Assembly: GCA_021205715.1 (NCBI GenBank)
Contig: JAJPXA010000063.1
Span: forward strand, 1 to 13,909
DNA length: 13,909 bases
From: Bacillota bacterium
GTDB lineage: Bacteria > Bacillota > Clostridia > UBA1381
Direction of reading: 5' to 3'
This document shows positions 11,551 to 13,909 of the stretch, one piece after another. The notes beneath the pieces are model-generated. The model searched no databases. It was not told where the DNA came from and was given only the letters and a program-made list of their open reading frames with translations. Positions within the stretch are counted from its first letter, which is position 1. Every line of letters begins with the position of its first letter. The position numbers and the translations under genes are program-made.

Positions 11551-13908
11551 CTACGAATAATCATATAAAAAAAAAATTACCTCCTCGCGCCAATCGCCGA
11601 AAATATCGGCTTGAATACAAGGAGTGCCCTTTTTCCAGTTGTTCGACAAAACCTCCGACGGACTGAGGATTGTAATGAGCTTATTGTTCTCGTAATCCCA
11701 TTTGTAAATTTTCGGATAGCCGCAGCCTATCGTGTCGTCAAATTCGTGGTCGAGAAGCTCACGTATCAAGTCGCCGTCCCACCATATTGCGAAGTTAATC
11801 GATTCGGGTCCTTTTTCGTTTATCATTTCCCCGTCCATCGTAAATATACCGTCATCCATTACCCAGCACTGATTGCCCGGATAACGCGGGTCTATCTTCG
11901 CGCAAAGTCCTCTTGTCGTGTCGCGTCCGGTGTAGAATCCCCATTTTATCTCGCCCGTCGCGGGGTCGTGAACCTCGTAGCCGTATTCGGCTTCCATTTC
12001 CTCGTGAATTTGGAAGCAGTCGCAAGTGGGGGTATCGGGTCTGAATTTGCCGACGTTTATACAGTCGCCGTGCATAAGCTCGGTCGTGTACATACCCTTT
12101 CCGTCGTGGTCGACACCGATGGAGCCGTAGATTATCTCATCCTTGCCGTCGCCGTCAACATCCGCGACACCGAGGTTGTGATTGCCCTGCGCGGTATATT
12201 CTATATTATGCGTAGCATCGGCGAGGAATTTCCAACGCTTTACAAGCTTATTATCTATTACATCCCACGCGACAAGGTTTGTCGGACGTCCGTGGTCGTA
12301 ATAGCCGCGGCACATTACAACGCTCGGATTTTCGCCGTCAAGGTACGCCACGCACGCGAGATAGCGGTCGCAGCGGTTGCCCCAGCTGTCGCCCCACGCG
12401 GCAACGTTGCCTCTGGGCGGGTCGTAGTCGACGGTATCCATAACCTCGCCGGTATCGCCGCGGAACAGACTCAAAAATTCGGGGCCCTCCAAAACGAACC
12501 CGTCCTTGTTTCTGTAATCCGCGTCCGCATCGCCTATAACATTTCCGACGCCGTCCACTGTCGCGTCGGCGGTTTTGCACACAATCTCCGCCTTGCCGTC
12601 GTTATTGAAATCGTAAACCATAAACTGCGTGTAATGCGAGCCGGAACGGATATTGCGTCCGAGGTTTATTCTCCACAGCTTCGTTCCGTCGAGCTTATAC
12701 GCGTCCAAAAGGCACTCGCCGGTATATCCCTTGTGCGAGTTATCCTTGCCGTTCGCATCCCAACGGAGAATTATCTCGTATTCGCCGTCGCCGTCAAGGT
12801 CGGCGATTGACGCGTCGTTTGCGGTGTACTCGTAAACGTAATCATTTGGGTCTATGTAATTTTCGGGCTTGTCGAGCGGTATCGAAAGGTATGATTTATC
12901 CCACGCCTTTGTCGAATAGCCGTCCTTTTCCGCTTTGCCGTCAAGAACCGCCTTAACGGTGTACGTGTCACCCGGCTTACCGTCGGGGTCAAGGAAGTTC
13001 GTCGCGCCGTCCAAAATTTTCGATATTCTTTTGCCGCCGCGGTACAGCACAAAGCTCATTCCGAGCTTGTACTCATACGCCTGAAGACGCCAGCTCAGAA
13101 ATACGCCGTCCTTTGTCGGAACGGCAACAAGCGCGCGATCCAATGTTTCCATTTTTCTCTTTTTCGGCTGCGCCGCGATTTCGCTCACGATTTCATATTC
13201 CTTCGAATATCCGTGAGGCGTCGCCGCCACGACTATATATGTAAACTCAACGCTCGTGTCGACGTTCAGGTCGGTGTAGCGGCAATCTCTTGTCGCGCCG
13301 AGCAAAAGCGGCTTGCCGTAGGGCGCTTTTTGGTAAATGTTGTAAAATGCCGCATCGTATGTGCTTTCCCACGAGAGAGTCACGGATTTCTCGGTCGAAA
13401 CGCATTGAAGATTTGTTATCTCGCCCTCAACCTTGCCGCCGTCAACCACCTCGGCAACCACCTTTTTATGGTTTTTGCCTCTGAATTTGTGCGAGTAAAG
13501 CGGGTAAACGCTGTATTCGTACTTTTTGCAAAGATGAACGTTGGTGTCGACGAACTTTTCCTCGTAAACGGCCTCGTTTTCGTCGTATTCGTGATTTCTG
13601 AAATTCTTTCTTACGACCTGATAGCCGTGAGCGCCCTCGACCTTATCCCAGGTGAGCGTCACGGACGGGTTTTCCGTTTCCGCGCACACGCTTTGACGTA
13701 TATCGGTCATTTTAAGCCATCTTTTCTCGGCTATGTCTATGGCGTTTAACGCGGGGTATCTGCCGCTGAACTCAAACAAAATCTCGCCGTTTGTTACCTC
13801 GGTTTCGTAAAACCGCTCCATTACGGTGCCGTCGCTTACCCATGCGCGGTTCTTTTTGCCGTTTATGGTGAAAAACGTCGTGACGTCGACGTCGTCGGCA
13901 TAGTCGCC
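11551..13908 (-). CDS. Family 11 polysaccharide lyase (rhamnogalacturonan lyase), N-terminus outside window, C-terminus cut by TAG
   Basis: The frame runs from the right edge without a start; codons upstream of the ATG at 13819-13821 are coding (DVDVTTFFTINGKKNRAWVS), so that ATG is not the start. Counted from it: a malectin-like carbohydrate-binding end with ILFEFSGRYPALNAIDI (14-30), two fibronectin type III-like domains (about 43-125 and 134-215), a beta domain (226-310), then the catalytic eight-bladed propeller of PL11 (from 330) with calcium loops DLDGDG, DFNNDG and DVDGDG, RSGSHYTQFMVYD, PPRGNVAAWGDSWGNR and ACVAYLDGENPSVVM. PL11 enzymes cleave the rhamnose-galacturonate backbone of pectin by beta-elimination; the modular build suggests an extracellular enzyme. 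The frame stops at TAG (11551-11553), some 78 codons before the natural end, so it is probably inactive or misread. Confidence 0.9.
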   Translation of the reverse strand, partial: GDYADDVDVTTFFTINGKKNRAWVSDGTVMERFYETEVTNGEILFEFSGRYPALNAIDIAEKRWLKMTDIRQSVCAETENPSVTLTWDKVEGAHGYQVVRKNFRNHEYDENEAVYEEKFVDTNVHLCKKYEYSVYPLYSHKFRGKNHKKVVAEVVDGGKVEGEITNLQCVSTEKSVTLSWESTYDAAFYNIYQKAPYGKPLLLGATRDCRYTDLNVDTSVEFTYIVVAATPHGYSKEYEIVSEIAAQPKKRKMETLDRALVAVPTKDGVFLSWRLQAYEYKLGMSFVLYRGGKRISKILDGATNFLDPDGKPGDTYTVKAVLDGKAEKDGYSTKAWDKSYLSIPLDKPENYIDPNDYVYEYTANDASIADLDGDGEYEIILRWDANGKDNSHKGYTGECLLDAYKLDGTKLWRINLGRNIRSGSHYTQFMVYDFNNDGKAEIVCKTADATVDGVGNVIGDADADYRNKDGFVLEGPEFLSLFRGDTGEVMDTVDYDPPRGNVAAWGDSWGNRCDRYLACVAYLDGENPSVVMCRGYYDHGRPTNLVAWDVIDNKLVKRWKFLADATHNIEYTAQGNHNLGVADVDGDGKDEIIYGSIGVDHDGKGMYTTELMHGDCINVGKFRPDTPTCDCFQIHEEMEAEYGYEVHDPATGEIKWGFYTGRDTTRGLCAKIDPRYPGNQCWVMDDGIFTMDGEMINEKGPESINFAIWWDGDLIRELLDHEFDDTIGCGYPKIYKWDYENNKLITILSPSEVLSNNWKKGTPCIQADIFGDWREEVIFFLYDYS

Positions 13909-13909
13909 C

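Noticed and set aside
11317..13908. A frameshift at the T10 run as the cause of the broken lyase
   Set aside because: The frame before the run and the frame of the conserved closing motif are the same, and the spacing is kept, so the break is the in-frame TAG itself.
1..13909. A recoded genetic code in which TAA or TAG is sense, prompted by two genes with in-frame stops
   Set aside because: Many intact genes here end naturally at TAA (recombinase, rpiB, toxin, DUF218), and rsmD ends at TAG, so both act as stops.

Overview
The window looks like a chromosomal segment of an anaerobic Firmicute of class Clostridia, probably a gut or rumen fibre degrader (inference). The reasons are a formate-tetrahydrofolate ligase, the rsmD-coaD-coiled-coil gene order, strong AGGAGG-type ribosome binding sites, a Tn4451-type large serine recombinase, and a pectin-degrading family 11 rhamnogalacturonan lyase with fibronectin-like modules. 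Stop codon usage fits the standard bacterial code.

Positions 1-1730, plus strand, hold three small metabolic or modification genes: the end of a GNAT acetyltransferase that appears cut short by an in-frame TAA, a class I SAM methyltransferase, and a cytosolic YdcF/DUF218-type protein. Position 1738 to about 6190 looks like a decayed integrative mobilizable element. In order it has a Xre regulator (minus strand), a divergent promoter region with a cloverleaf-like inverted repeat that could be the oriT, and a MobC relaxosome gene split by a ~190-bp insert rich in hairpins. Then come an AbrB/RelE-type toxin-antitoxin operon with its own promoter, a DUF4315-like small coiled-coil gene, a small TnpW-like gene and the serine recombinase. 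No relaxase is present, so the element could at most be excised by its recombinase and mobilized in trans.

Positions 6196-11116, all minus strand, are conserved housekeeping genes with visibly higher GC. They form two operons: rsmD-coaD-coiled-coil protein, with a clear sigma-A promoter and a terminator, followed by fhs-tsaE-tsaB-rpiB, tightly packed with gaps of 14 and 2 bases and one 4-base overlap. These serve rRNA methylation, coenzyme A synthesis, one-carbon metabolism, tRNA t6A modification and pentose phosphate interconversion.

Position 11317 to the right edge, minus strand, is a large multidomain rhamnogalacturonan lyase whose N-terminus lies outside the window. An in-frame TAG interrupts it about 78 codons before its natural end; the frame continues with family-typical sequence, so this is a point-type interruption rather than a frameshift.

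The signals most worth a second look are the hairpin-rich insert that splits mobC (possibly a fossil IS200/IS605 right end with a TnpB-type guide RNA), the oriT-like cloverleaf, and the two genes interrupted by in-frame stops.
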